Below, in pieces: positions 34,541-46,109 of a DNA stretch of 64,000 nucleotides. The notes under the pieces were generated by a model. That model was not told the origin of the DNA. It saw only the letters and a program-made list of their open reading frames with translations, and searched no databases. The stretch's first letter is position 1, and each line of letters opens with the position of its first letter. The position numbers and the translations under genes are program-made. Location of the stretch: NCBI GenBank assembly GCA_002007465.1, contig LNAC01000339.1:248001-312000 (forward strand), given 5' to 3'. The stretch comes from Ailurus styani (lineage: Eukaryota; Chordata; Mammalia; Carnivora; Ailuridae).

Positions 34541-34784
34541 AAAGTATTAATTACTTTCATAAAAACCAGTATTTTTTTTCCTTAGAATTAATGAACAACT
34601 TCATATTAAGTAGAGTATCCAACTATATGGCATAGGGATATTTGGAAAGAAAAAAAAAGATCCTTGGTTTTCACATATCTGAACTGTGACAGCAGGACAT
34701 GTGTTTTAGAGAAAATTCTAACATTCTCAAATATTCAGCATGCAAGAGGCAGAGTGGGAAAAGATGGTAGAAGTCAGTTGTAAG

Positions 34785-34890
34785 AGCTTCTATCATAATA
34801 ATAATAGCTATTTATTATTTACTTACTGAATGAGTGTTAAGTCCTTAATATTGTCTCTTTGATTGTTACAAACCTATGATTTAATTATAC
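34785..34890 (-). mobile_element. MIR SINE fragment, antisense
   Basis: 'ataataataatagctattta', 'ttatttacttactgaatgag' and 'gattgttacaaacctatgat' follow the complement of the MIR 3' part (a 'taatagctaacatttattgagc'-type motif, then 'cctcacaacaaccctatgag'). Confidence 0.6.
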
Positions 34891-35089
34891 ACACCTACCT
34901 GCAAGACAGAGCAATAGTAGCCAAAATATCCTCTCCAGTTATAATCAACTGGTATACAATGGTTAGGTAATAATTCAAAAACACAAAGATAGAAAATTGG
35001 CAACTAGCATTAATTCTCATACCAATTTTTTTGCAAAAACTTTTTACTATAAGCAAGGAAAATAGAGTGACTTCCAACATATAGGGCAC

Positions 35090-35560
35090 CCTCAGTGTGA
35101 TGACCATGAAATCTACCTGTCAGATCCCCTAGTGCAGGAAGCATAAGTCCTTGCTAGTACAATCTGTAGTGCTCTGAAATCCATTTCCTTTTTTAAGCCA
35201 AAGTATGCTTTTCAAGGCCTGCTTTCAACCAATGACTAAACAGGATGCTAAGGAAACTAAGGCAGGGCCACTGATGGAAGATAGAGGACTTGTCTAATGG
35301 AACACCTCAACTCGACAACTCACTTTTTCAGATTTGCTCAAACATTACTAAAACTGCACTGCAGTTTACAACTTTCTTCCCTTTCTGCCTTTCCCCTGTC
35401 CTTCAACAGGGATCAAACATCACTGTAGACTCATGATTTTCTTATGCTCCTCCAGTTCTCACTCTATTTTCCTCCAGTATATTGCCCAATAAATATGTTG
35501 TATAAATAATTCCATTATAGTTTTAGTTCTTAGAGAATCTGGGCTAAAAAATTGGATGAC
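35090..35560 (+). mobile_element. ERVL-like solo LTR remnant, sense
   Basis: 'ttttcaaggcctgctttcaa', 'ccaatgactaaacaggatgc', 'aaggcagggccactgatgga', 'tttttcagatttgctcaaac' and the terminal 'attgcccaataaatatgttg' followed by 'gagaatctgggctaaa' follow an ERVL-type LTR with a polyadenylation signal near the 3' end. The family name is uncertain and divergence is high. Confidence 0.45.
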
Positions 35561-36144
35561 CCTTTAATCTGAGAGGCAGGAGAAGACTACCATTAGGACA
35601 TCCTGACTTATCTGCCCATATAGAAAAAAGTGTTTTCTTGGTTGGTGTGGCCTTCCCAAGGAAGAGTACTTCTAAGACATTCATATGAGTTAATCTGTGT
35701 AGGGACTAGCATGCAATAAATGCTTATTTTCACTTTAATTCTAAGTCTAGATTTACATAGATGGAATTAGCCTATTTATCGTATCTTGTTTTTCTATATC
35801 TAATTCTTACAAGTTGAATTATATCTACTGGGCCTATTTTATAAGATGGATATAAATATTAGATAAAATGATTTTTTTTCTGAACATGTTTAAAAATAAC
35901 CACATAAATATTAGTTCACCTGAATCCCTTTGTTACATATAGAGTATTCAACACCTCAATTCTTTATTAAAAAGTAAATAAATGTTCTTTTCAGTAGTAA
36001 AAGTATCACTGGAAAATATGGATGCTTAAGTGGCAAAGTAAGTGAAGATAAATAATAAACATCCCATATATACAGTTCTGAATTAGGCAAACTGTTTTCC
36101 AAAGTGCAAACTACATCTAGTGTTAAAAATGCATATTGGAAGAA
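35561..36144. other. Unassigned AT-rich interval
   Basis: No gene. 35690-35740 ('agggactagcatgcaataaa', 'tgctta') is a possible MIR/L2 tail. Nothing else is recognised. Confidence 0.45.
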
Positions 36145-36340
36145 GATGAGAGAAGGACAGCATGGTGTGGAAAAGCAGGAGTTTGGAAGTCACATAGTCT
36201 AGTTAAAGTGTCTGATTTACCTAGTTACCTGTGATTTCTCTGCAGCTCAATTCCCTCATATAAAAATTTGGAAAAATAAATATTACTTTACAAAAATGGA
36301 CCTTACCTTCTCATAGGTATTTAATAATATCATTTCCAAT
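36145..36340 (+). mobile_element. MIR SINE, sense
   Basis: 'cagcatggtgtggaaaagca', 'gtttggaagtcacatagtct', 'acctagttacctgtgatttc', 'tcaattccctcatataaaaa' and 'ggaccttaccttctcatagg' follow MIR order: head, 'actagctgtgtgacc', 'tcagtttcctcatctgtaaa', 'acctacctcatagg'. An antisense MIR follows 60 bases downstream. Confidence 0.72.
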
Positions 36341-36399
36341 CCTTTGCTGAGGGTAGGGAATAAGGATAAAGAACTGGATATCCATTACACATGAAATAA

Positions 36400-36560
36400 T
36401 AAGGATGATAACTGGCATTTAATATACATCTCTGCAGACTATATGAGAGGTATTTTATAAATGCTACTTCATTTAATGAAAAAAAGATTCTATGTTATTA
36501 ACATTATTAGCTTAATTTTACAATGAAAAATCTAAGTGATATAAAAGTGAGGTCTGGGAT
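36400..36560 (-). mobile_element. MIR SINE, antisense
   Basis: 'gataactggcatttaatata', 'gaggtattttataaatgcta', 'cttcatttaatga' and 'cttaattttacaatgaaaaa' follow the MIR complement ('aataactggcatttattgag', 'tcatttaatcctcac', 'ccattttacagatgag'). Confidence 0.72.
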
Positions 36561-37441
36561 CAATCAGGAAATAATCAGTAAAGGAGTGGGGGGTAAAATT
36601 GAAACCTGGTATGTCTGAATTTAAAATTCATAATTTTAAAAATTTATTTTCTATGCAAGGCTAAGGTAAGCTTAAGAAAAGATATGGGTAAACATCCTGA
36701 TTGCGCTATTACCAGAAGAACTGGAAAGAGGAAAATGGAACATGGTCTCCCTATAATAAGAGCTCTCATAACGTATCCTCCAGTGACCACAAAAGGGCAA
36801 GGAGCTTGTCCTCCCTAGGGAAGCAGGATCATCTAAAGGTTTTCCCTCCTGCTGGTCCTCTACAGTCTCCATCTGGTCAGCCTTCTGAGAAAATGAAATA
36901 TAATTTTAGTTCATGCAATACCCAAAGACTTCGAAGTAGTTTTTCCTCTCTTGTTCATAGTGAAAATCATACAAGAATCAAAAACCTCACTTTAAAGGCG
37001 ATGGCCTGGAAGCAACCCATTTTGCCATATTTATTCATACCTAGGTGTGGTCAGTTTCCTAACAAGTGTAAAGGATTGGCTTAAGAGACTTTCTAGTTGG
37101 AAAAAAGAGTTAAAAAATCTGAGATAACGATGTAGATCACTTAAACGTGAGAAGAGAAAGTTTGTAACTCAGAAGGAAAATGGGCCAAGAAATCCCATGT
37201 GCAGAAGCCAAAGTCAAGTTTGTCTCAAATTTTAATCTTGTTTACCTGAAACTGTGTCCACACCTAGAGTTCAGAGAGATTGGTAATTTTCACTGAACCA
37301 TAAAATTTCTACCAATAAAGTTAGAGCCATTCATAATTACTATATTTATATATTCCTCACACAGCACAGGCATATTTGGAGGCTGGGGCTATTTCTGGTA
37401 TTGTTGTTTACAGCAAATTGTGAAAATGCATTAGCTTAGTT
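36561..37441. other. Unique-looking interval with the longest non-repeat open frame
   Basis: No repeat recognised. The plus-strand frame at 36701-37084 gives 127 codons, the longest outside recognised repeats apart from the microsatellite-linked one at 6359. It is rich in Ser, Lys and Asn, with no signal peptide, membrane segment or domain that I recognise, and no clear splice or promoter context. An overlapping 66-codon minus-strand frame (36672-36872) is equally unsupported. The default reading is chance. Confidence 0.35.
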
Positions 37442-37457
37442 TAAACATTTATTTTTA

Positions 37458-37653
37458 GGGACGCCTGGGTGGCTCAGTGAGTTAAGCCTCTGCCTTCGGC
37501 TCAGGTCATGATCCCAGAGTCCTGGGATGGAGTGCCGCACCACATCGGGCTCCTTGCTCAGCGGGCAGCCTGCTTCTTCCTCTGTCTCTGCCTACCACTC
37601 TGCCTGCTTGTGCTCTCTGATGGATAAATAAATAAAATCTTAAAAAACTAAAA
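37458..37653 (+). mobile_element. Carnivore SINE, sense, inserted in the tail of another SINE
   Basis: A close-to-consensus head ('gacgcctgggtggctcagtg') with 'ctctgcctaccactctgcct' and 'aataaataaaatcttaaaaa'. A perfect 16-base duplication, TAAACATTTATTTTTA, lies at 37442-37457 and 37654-37669. The duplicated target includes the T-rich end of the antisense SINE at 37670-37864, so this copy is the younger of the two. Confidence 0.95.
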
Positions 37654-37669
37654 TAAACATTTATTTTTA

Positions 37670-37864
37670 GAAAGACAAAGAGAGAGAGAGAGAGAGAGAG
37701 CACTGGTGTGTAGGGGGGCGGGGGCATAGGAAGAGAGAAAATCCTCAAATAGACTCCTTGCTTAGCATGGACCCTGACTTGGGGTCTATCCCAGGACCTT
37801 AAGGCCATGACCTGAGCAGAAATCAAGAGTTGGATGCTTAACAAACTGTGCCACCAGAAGCCCC
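37670..37864 (-). mobile_element. Carnivore SINE, antisense, older variant
   Basis: GA-repeat tract ((GA)10-like at 37677-37700), 'cttgcttagcatggaccctg', 'aaggccatgacctgagcaga', 'aatcaagagttggatgctta' and head end 'gtgccaccagaagcccc'. Together with 37458-37653 it forms an inverted SINE pair separated by a 16-base duplication. Confidence 0.9.
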
Positions 37865-37883
37865 ATGTAAGAATTATTCTTAT

Positions 37884-37960
37884 AACACAGAAAAGGAAAT
37901 TAAAGTTCAGAGAGGTGACAGAATTTGGTGAAAAGCAAGGGACCAGACTAAAGCCAAATG
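37884..37960 (-). mobile_element. MIR fragment, antisense
   Basis: 'acagaaaaggaaattaaagt', 'tcagagaggtgacagaattt' matches the MIR complement 'acagatgaggaaactgaggc', 'tcagagaggttaagtaactt'. It is short but clear. Confidence 0.6.
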
Positions 37961-38145
37961 TTTCTTTTTTTGTTTTTTGTTTTGTTTTGTTTACAATAAA
38001 CCCTATGAATTATCAACTAAACTACACTAGATTTAGGATTTCAATTTTTTCCCCTGCATACAAATACTACAAAGAAGCAAGGAATTTGAAGTTATTTTTA
38101 ATTTACAAAATTGTTTTGCTTTGTTTATTGGAAAGTCCAGAGTAT

Positions 38146-38340
38146 GGGATGCCTGGGTGGCACAGTCAGTTAAGCATCTGCCTTTGGCTCAGGTCATGAT
38201 CCCAGGGTCCTGGGATTGAGTCCCACATTGGGCTCCCTGAACAGCAGGGAGCCTGCTTCTCCCTCTGCCAGCAATTGACTCTGCTTGTACTCTCTCATTC
38301 TGACAAATAAATAAAATCTTTAAAAAAAAAAAAAAAAAGA
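38146..38340 (+). mobile_element. Carnivore SINE, sense, full length
   Basis: It starts 'gatgcctgggtggcacagtc' and ends with 'aataaataaaatctt' and an A16 tail. The duplication, GGAAAGTCCAG, lies at 38130-38140 and 38341-38351. Confidence 0.95.
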
Positions 38341-38454
38341 GGAAAGTCCAGGGCAGTGTTCATACTATAGGTTAAAATCCCTCCAGGGGTCATAAAATCT
38401 ATTTATTAGTTCAAGATCCATTTTTTCAAGATTAATAGGATGTAAATATCACTT

Positions 38455-38790
38455 CATCATGTGCTGTATAACTACTCTAAAACTTAGTGATTAAAAAACC
38501 CTAATCATTAGTATTTTCTTGGTTCTGTGAGGCAGAATTCTAACAAAAGCCTTGGAGAAAAACTGTTTCTGCTCCAAGTGATCTGGGGTCTTAGCTGGGA
38601 TGCTTCAAATGGCTGGTAGTCGGAATGGCTTAGGAAACTGGTCATATTTCCTGGGCCAGAAAAGGGGCAGAATATCACTTCACCATATTCCATTGTCAAA
38701 AGCAGTTACAGAGGCAGCCAAACTTCAAGAAAAAGGGACACAGACCTCACTTCTCTATGAATAGAATTCTATGAGGATGTTTTAAAAATT
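38455..38790 (-). mobile_element. LTR-type mammal-wide repeat, antisense
   Basis: Plus-strand order: 'tttctgctccaagtgatctg', 'gggtcttagctgggatgctt', 'caaatggctggtagtcggaa', 'gggacacagacctcacttct'. This is the complement of a known MaLR/ERVL-age LTR family; I do not name the subfamily. 55860-56340 appears to be another copy of the same family. Confidence 0.45.
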
Positions 38791-39299
38791 AGTGGACATT
38801 TTCAGTCTGCCAAAAATATTAACTAATATTTCATATAACCTTTGTTTTTATTGCATATATATAAGTATATACTTGATTATGTTTCTTTTAGTGAGTAAAT
38901 TTCAAAAAATTTTGAAAGCCACTGCAATTCCATTTTTGTGCTGATAATAGTTATTTATATCCTCAATTTTACTTCATTCCAAAAATATACATTACTTATC
39001 TAATTTGTATTCATCTTCTAAAAAAGCAAATAAAAGTATTATACCAAACTGTACATATACAATTGAGACATATTTAAATTTTCTACTTAAGAATAACATA
39101 ATTGTTATTCTGAGAGCATTTATTTCATAATATTTCCAAATTCTCTCTAGATACTATCTAATAATAGACAGAAATAAACACTGTGGATTATTTTTTCTCT
39201 TATAAATACGAGAAGGATAAATGGCTTCAATACAAAAAAACAAAATGATATGTATGAAATAAATTGATGACATTTGCAAACTATTCTAAGTCATTTACT
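38791..39299. other. Unassigned AT-rich interval
   Basis: Nothing recognised. Confidence 0.5.
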
Positions 39300-39425
39300 T
39301 GTAGACCAATTTTTATAGATATTAATTATATCCATTTGACAGAGGACATAAGGCTTAAAAAGTGAACTATCTAACCCAAATCACACAACTGATTGGTAGA
39401 ACTGAAATGTAACACAATTATTTAT
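39300..39425 (-). mobile_element. MIR SINE fragment, antisense
   Basis: 'atattaattatatccatttg', 'acagaggacataaggcttaa', 'ctaacccaaatcacacaact' and 'gattggtagaactgaaatgt' match the MIR complement ('ccattttacagatgaggaaa', 'gcccaaggtcacacagct', 'agtggtagagctg'). Confidence 0.75.
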
Positions 39426-40269
39426 TACAGCAAGACATATTCATAAATACTACACTATGCTCTTTCCTGAAGGTTTTCTGAATTTCAGACCAGCAAATTG
39501 TTTCCCCATATTACCTTTTTATAAGATCATATAAAGCATATGAAATACTACAGATGTTATTAAAAATTTAATTCCATTTATTACATTCTTAAAATGTGTT
39601 ACTAAAGTATTAGTAGGTTCTTTGCGGTGCTCCTACAGTACTAAAAGAAAATTTCCAAAGTGAAAGACGCATTAACACTGTTCACTTAATTGCCTTTCTT
39701 CAGATTGGGAAAAAAAAAAACAAAAAACTTAAGTAGCAATTTTGTTTTGCATAAATACAGGGAAAAAAAAAATGCCCTGACTCTTGGTAATCCATTTTAA
39801 TATCAGATGATTGTATTAAAAGTGCTTTTATATTTAAATTCATTTATTTCATTTTCATAGTTGGTATGTTAACTCTAAACTTAGCAGGAGGAAAATATCA
39901 GTCAATCAGTCTCTAAGTAGTACTCTTTGAATATTAATAAATTACTATTAGTGGGGAATAACTTCGTTGAAAAGATGTTATGGACTCTTTAAGGAGTTTT
40001 TGCTATTTAGAATGGAAGGCAAAAATGAACAAAAATATATGCACAATGAATAAATGTGTAAACAAATATTTTTATAAAGTAGCTAACATGTATATTCATC
40101 ACAGCATTTTGTATGAACTGTAAACATACAGAACCAGAAACAGTGAAAGTAACCTGATGCAGCATGTAGGTGGGAAGTACACAAATTTAATGACAAGTAA
40201 CTTAAATATTTAAGTTATTGACAAGGGTTTGAAGTATATAATTTGTCCCCACCTATCAAAACTGGTTCA
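39426..40269. other. Unassigned AT-rich interval
   Basis: No gene or repeat recognised. A-runs lie near 39710-39722 and 39763-39771. Confidence 0.5.
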
Positions 40270-40815
40270 TCCTTGCAGGAGTTTTCTACTGCTATGTTGA
40301 AATTGCCACAAATTTAAAGCTTAAAACAACATATATTATCTCAACAGTTTCCATGCACCAGGAGTCTAATTAGCTGGGTTCTCTGCTAGGTTTGACCAGG
40401 GTGAAATCAAGGTGTCAGATTCTCCTCTGAGATTCAGGGTCTTATTCTAAGCTCACTGGTTGTTAGCCTAATTCACTCCCTTGCGGTCACATTTTTTTGC
40501 TAGCTAGCTGTTGGTCAATGATTCCTCCCAAAACATACAGGCCCGGCCATCCACATTCCCTTGCCATTTGTCTCCCATAGGCAGTTTGCAGCAAATGCTC
40601 TTGTTTTCATCTGGGTCACCTGGAGTGAATCTATATCTGCCTATCCCTTTCCAGTCTGCTTAGATGAAGTCATGTATTTATAATATAATCCTGGGACTGA
40701 GTATCTCATCATATCCACAGGTTCTACCCAGAGTCAAGAATAGCAGTTTATTCAAGGGGTGTGTAGGAGGGAGCAGGAATCTTGGAAGCCACCTCAGAAT
40801 TCTATCACAATTCTG
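40270..40815 (-). mobile_element. MLT1-like (MaLR) LTR, antisense
   Basis: 'tgttgaaattgccacaaatt', 'aagcttaaaacaacatatat', 'ccaggagtctaattagctgg', 'gttctctgctaggtttgacc', 'gaaatcaaggtgtcagattc' and 'cttgcggtcacatttttttg' follow the complement of an MLT1-type LTR ('ttaccacaaactcagtggct', 'taaaacaacac', 'tagctgggtcctctgct', 'aatcaaggtgtcggc'). It is diverged and lacks internal sequence. Confidence 0.55.
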
Positions 40816-40859
40816 TATTATTACATAATGTAGAAGTTAAAAAGAAACATTTACTAATT

Positions 40860-41265
40860 ATTGTGCTACAATTTAACATTCATTCATCTGTTCATAATAT
40901 GAATGTGCCATATGATAGACATCATGGGTTAAAGCCAAGTAAAATATGATTCATGTCCTAAAGCATGCACTGTAGTGATAAAGGACAACTAAATCAACAA
41001 TTAACCTGTTAAATGATACGGCTGATGTAAAGTGCATTGAGATCATAAAGGAAGGGGATAAAATTTGGACAGCAGGGTGAAGAATTCATTGTAAATTGAT
41101 ACTTTCAGTTTTAAAGAATACGTAGGAACTTGCTGAATAAGTAAATTAAGAGAATTCCAGGAGAAGGCAAAATTATGTAGGAAGAAGGATAAGAAATACT
41201 ATAGGAAATGTTAAAGAAGTACAAATAGTTTGATATATCTGGAGGTAAGAGTGCCTATAATGTGA
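40860..41265 (-). mobile_element. L2 LINE 3' end, antisense
   Basis: 'attcattcatctgttcataa', 'gtgccatatgatagacatca', 'cctaaagcatgcactgtag', 'aaatcaacaattaacctgtt' and 'aggaacttgctgaataagta' track the complement of the L2 3' end ('attcattcaacaaatatt', 'gtgccaggcactgttc', 'catggagcttacattcta'). Confidence 0.6.
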
Positions 41266-41984
41266 GTGTAGCTTTAGCTATAATCCCTGTACTAAGAGGA
41301 TCTATATTGACTTAACTAGAACTAGGATGAATTATACTGAGTTAGAACTAGATCATAGACATCAGATTGGGTTACATTGTAAGTAGTGTTATGGCTAAAA
41401 TCAGTATCTTATGACATGCAGTAAACATCAGTGTTTCTTAGAACAATTTTTTAAAAATTTCTTTAAAGAAAATTTTTAAGGCATAAGATAGGTTTTACTC
41501 CAAACATTGACTATAGTAATTTCTATACTATATGGTAATCTATTGAAGAGTAATTTCAAACATTATAACAGGTAAAAGAACTAGCATAAAGGATTGCATA
41601 AATCTGATGCTATAGACACCTAATATTAGTCATAGTGATGTCTAAAATTACTGTAAAGTGCAATATGCAAAAGAAGCTAATTCATTAATTAAAATAAGAT
41701 AATTTGATCATCTTTTCCTACGTCCAGATCTTAAAAACTTCTATTACCTCCAAAAGGGTAAATAACTTTGAATGTCTTACATGGTCATAATGAAGTTTCT
41801 TTGCTAGTTTGGTTTTCCCACCTAATCATCTATTTTACCACCTATGTTTTTTGGCCCTCTGAAATGACCAGAGCCCAAACCTAGATAACATGATAATCAG
41901 AAGCAGAAAAGCCTCAGATAAATGTCTATGATACCAGAAAGACAAACTATATGAAGAAATTTTATCCCATAGTTAAGGGGAGGT
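41266..41984. other. Unassigned AT-rich interval
   Basis: Nothing recognised; a short 'gaactag(g/a)at' motif recurs near 41320-41350. Confidence 0.5.
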
Positions 41985-42190
41985 AGTATTTGCTGTGATT
42001 AAAAGCAGGGATGCTGCAGTTAGGATGCTTGGGTGTGGATTCCTTCTTTATTTCTTATTTAGCTATAGGAATTGGGAAAATTCATCTCCGCTTACAAGGA
42101 GATTGTTAAGTATTACATTAATGTATGCAAAGCATTTAGAACTGGATCAACAAGTGTTAGTTCTTTGTTATCAGTGGAGCAGGGGCTGGA
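41985..42190 (+). mobile_element. MIR SINE, sense
   Basis: 'ttgctgtgattaaaagcagg', 'cagttaggatgcttgggtgt', 'gaattgggaaaattcatctc', 'taatgtatgcaaagcattta' and 'gaactggatcaacaagtgtt' follow MIR order ('tagtggttaagagc', 'ctgcctgggttc', 'gggcaagttactt', 'atgcatgtaaagcactta'). Confidence 0.65.
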
Positions 42191-45100
42191 TTGAGATGCA
42201 CAGGTGGATGACAAAAGAACTGAGGGTTGTTATGTAGGGTGGGAATGCCCCTGTCAACACGTTTTCTTCAGAGTTAGGCTTCGTTCAGAACATGGCTGTT
42301 TCCAAAACATCAGTAGCCTCACAAGCAGCTTGTGGTCAACAGCTAAATATTTTATGATATACCAGGGTCCGAACTGGGCATGACCACGGAGGGAATAGGT
42401 CTTCGAACTGGTAACCTAATGAATATTGGGAGGGAGTGATTTTTTTAATAACACTTATTAAAATAGTCTTAGTATAGTTATTTAACTCCAATAAGCGCCT
42501 CTGTATAGAGAGGGCAGGTATGAGGTTTATAATAGATTCAATGTGATATTATAACCAACAACCAACTAAGGTTTAGCAGTGAAAATAAGAAAATCATAAG
42601 AGATTTTTAAAAAATGATGGAAATCATGGCATCTCCTTCCCATCAGGTTAAATTCATAATCCATAGTGCATAATCCCCTGTGGCTAGCTACAAAGACAAA
42701 CCTCTTCATCAGAGCTCTTCACTCCACTTTTGCTCAGTGCTCTAGGCCTGCCAAGGGCGTAAGATGGCTTCACACACATGGAACTGCCCCGCATGGAATT
42801 TTTTAGCCTATCCCTCTAATTGAAATATGCAATAGCTTACAAAGAGAAGAGCATAAACACACTCTGTATGGCAGTGAAATGTAGCCTTGACCATCACATG
42901 TGGCCCCGACTCCCAAAAGCTGCTGTTTGTTTTACAAGCTTAAATTCACTTTATAAGGGACTATCCAAATGCTTTCTGATTGACAGACAATATTTCACAA
43001 AACTGTGACACCTTTTCTGGCCTCTGCATAAGTCTCCCAAAGCAATTAAAATTTTTGAAATAGTAGCTGTTAAAAAAAAAAAGCAAATAAATAGTTTAAA
43101 AAACCAATGAAGGGGATTAGAATGAGCCATATCCTCTTTTTTCATATTTACATTCAAAATTTTAATGGCACTTGACTCTGAAATCATTCCAGTAAAGCGG
43201 AAAATTAATATTTTAATATGTCTACCACTCCAGCAAGTAGAAATAAGTAAAGTAGAATAAGTAGTAGAGAAGAAAATGTTTTAGTATTAACTATATTTAT
43301 GAATATTTATCACTCCTACCCATCAAATAGCTGCTTTTCAGTGTGCCCATTCACTGATATATACAGTAAATCACTGCAGAACCCACACTAGCAATTGTTT
43401 TACATTTTATAGAAAAGATAGTGACAATTTCCTTTTAATATTCTTTTGATTAGATTTTGTCATAATTTTTTATTGAGTGAATCCAAATAAGTGAAGCATA
43501 GCTAATAAAAAAACATTATCCAATAGCTTTTTCATGGAATGGCACCCTTCTTATCAGTTCTTTTTCATCTAGATGGGGGAGAACAGAAAAACAGGAGGAA
43601 ATAAAATGGCATAAATTTGACTTTGCTGTCTGTGATATTGTCTGGAAATGTGTTTTGCTTCAGGGTCAAGAATTGTAAATATTTGACCCATACGACTATT
43701 ATGCATATTCATTTATTTCTGGAAGGAGCAGGCTGACCAAGTGATTTATTAAAACAAGAAAACAGTAAAAAAGCAAAATCAAATAATTACTGGTAAGTTA
43801 ATTTTTATAGTATATAAAAGGAATTAGAATTTTTTAAATCTATGTACACAATTAGTTATGGCATTAACAGAAGAGCTACCTACATACAGGATAAGCATAT
43901 ATCCACAGTATCAGTGACCACTGTTCACTGTAATTGGCCTTAATGCTTCTAAATATGATAAGTGAAGACTCTCAATGGCACACGGTTTTGATGGGCATCA
44001 TTTAGTTACTCTTCTTCCTTGGCAACAATTTTACCCCAAAGAGGGTTGCCATAATTAAAATACAAAAGTGATCAAGACTTATCTCCAGGAGGACAGCTGA
44101 ATAATAAAAACATAGTAGATTGAGCTAAATTAGAAGAATATAATTTTATTCTCTACCAGCTAAGCTCACCTCTGCTAAAACATGGAATATAATAAAATAA
44201 TTTATATATTGGACCTAGAACTATTTCTACCATGAAGTAAACATTAGCCTATCATGTTAGCTATATCATTATTACTATTTTCATCTGGTCTTATAGACTG
44301 TCCTATTCTGGAGCCAAATATTTTTCAAAAATTTATTCCAAACAGCTCCTTCTGTCCTACAAATATGCACATAAAGTACATGTACATTTACATGTATATA
44401 CATATATGTGCACATACACACATATATAAAGCAAAATCTCTAAAATTCATCATTAAAAATAAAAGGTAAAAGGTATGAAATTCCTATACTTGAAAATAAC
44501 GCAAGCACTTAAATTTTTTGTTAAAAAAGACAGAAATTATTCATTCACTATGAATGCAGGAAAATTGGGACAAGAGACCAATCTAGTTAAGAAAGTAATC
44601 TGTCACTATACTCAAATATGAGAGATTTTACGAAAATTTTTTTTTAATAAACAGATTTGCCTTTTTATGCTCTTAAAGTAGTCTCTATTTAAGGGGCACT
44701 CTCTCAATTACTGTTTTCTAAACAGCAATGTTCTGTTTGAGAAAGGCACACAGCCAGAAATAACCTCAATCAATGCTATTTCTGGATCTCACAGAAGTAA
44801 TACAATAAAAAGAAAAAAATAGGGAAAGGAACTTAGAAATTTATCATCTGTAGAGAAATCGATTAACAGTTGTATGAGACATCTTTAAAAAGGAAGGCTT
44901 GTAGAGATCAGTTTGGAAATGGACAGAGCAAGCAGTAAGTGACATTGAAATATCACAATTATACATTCTCAGAATTTAAAAAATGATAATAAAAGAAACT
45001 GTCCTTATCCTATGTAAAGAATATCCTGTAACTTGGGAGAAAATTCCCATTGGTTCAAAAAGCATTATATCTCAAATAACTCAGAAATAAAGATGAAGCT

Positions 45101-45964
45101 GGAAGACCCCACATACGCAAACGTAGGTAATGACAGTCATGTTAAAGATGCAGGTGACAGTTTGAAAAAATTATTAGTATATTGTGAGACTGACAAAGGT
45201 AACTTTTCTAAGGTAACATTTCATATATGTAATTTTAAATGCCTATATAATTAAATATTATAAATATACATTTAAATTGCTAAATGCATTTATTTAATAT
45301 ATGTCTGTTTATATATTCTTGCTAGAAAAAAATGTGTCTGGCTAGTTAGTTGCAATTAGAAGATCAAGTTATCTTAAACATGAGCATATAAAATACAGCA
45401 TATGTAATTAAACTAGACAAGTAAAAATATTTAATAGAAATATCCTGAAATTCTCCCGATATTTTTTATCAGAGCAAATATTTGATTTCCGAAAAGATGG
45501 TCCCTCCTTGGTGTTTTCACTATTTGAATTGATAAGTGTGCTATGGTTTATAAAATGGGAGTAGAACATTAATCTCATTTAATTCTCTACATCTCTACCA
45601 AAAGTACGGAATGTATGACACTCTTCAAATACAAAAGAGTAATTCTAGGGAAAGGAAATGGAACTGGGAAATAGTGCATCCATTCTGTTGTTTTTCCATT
45701 ACCATCCATACTAAACTGTATACATGGCATTCTTCTCTAATCTCCAGGGCATATACATGGGCAACAGATTACAAATTACTCATAAAAGCATTTTCTGACT
45801 AAAGTGATTCCATTTACATATGAAGTACTACTGAGATTTACCACAAGATCTAAACATTTTCTGTTTGGATCATTCTTTTCTTTGATAGCCAATAAACTAG
45901 AATATCAAACAAGCACTAAGAACATGACAATTTTCTCCCTAATCTAGGCTATTGGAGGATGACA
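42191..45964. other. Long stretch without gene or named repeat
   Basis: About 3.8 kb. Low-complexity parts are an A11 run near 43073 and a TA/CA-rich block at 44378-44432. The frames at 41995-42237, 42820-43008, 42951-43187 and 45033-45254 have no recognisable domains. 43480-43860 is free of recognisable repeats and contains the octamer-like 'ttatgcatattcatttattt' (43698-43717), so it is a reasonable place to test for a conserved regulatory element. Nothing proves one. Confidence 0.45.
44378..44432. repeat. Degenerate TA/CA/TG low-complexity block
   Basis: Alternating acatgtac, atatgtgcac, atacacacat and atata units give a purine-pyrimidine alternating tract. It is too imperfect for strong length polymorphism. 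Confidence 0.75.
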
Positions 45965-46105
45965 CTTACTGGAAAAGGTGTGGGTTTTAGGTAGACAGAC
46001 CTGAATGAGAAACTGGTCTCCATCAAGTGTCAATGTGACCGTAAAAAAAAGTACATAACTGCTTTTATAAGATAATCCAGTAATACCAACCACACATTAC
46101 AGTGG
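45965..46105 (+). mobile_element. Possible MIR, sense
   Basis: 'gtgtgggttttaggtagaca', 'gacctgaatgagaaactgg' and 'taagataatccagtaatacc' loosely follow MIR ('gagtcagacagacctg', 'aatcctgactctgcc', 'aaaatggggataata'). Weak. Confidence 0.35.
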
Positions 46106-46109
46106 TGGA

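Noticed and set aside
37506..37844. 112-codon minus-strand frame
   Set aside because: It is a read-through of two inverted SINEs. The same 'PAEQGA' and 'LLISAQVM' translations recur wherever the SINE occurs.
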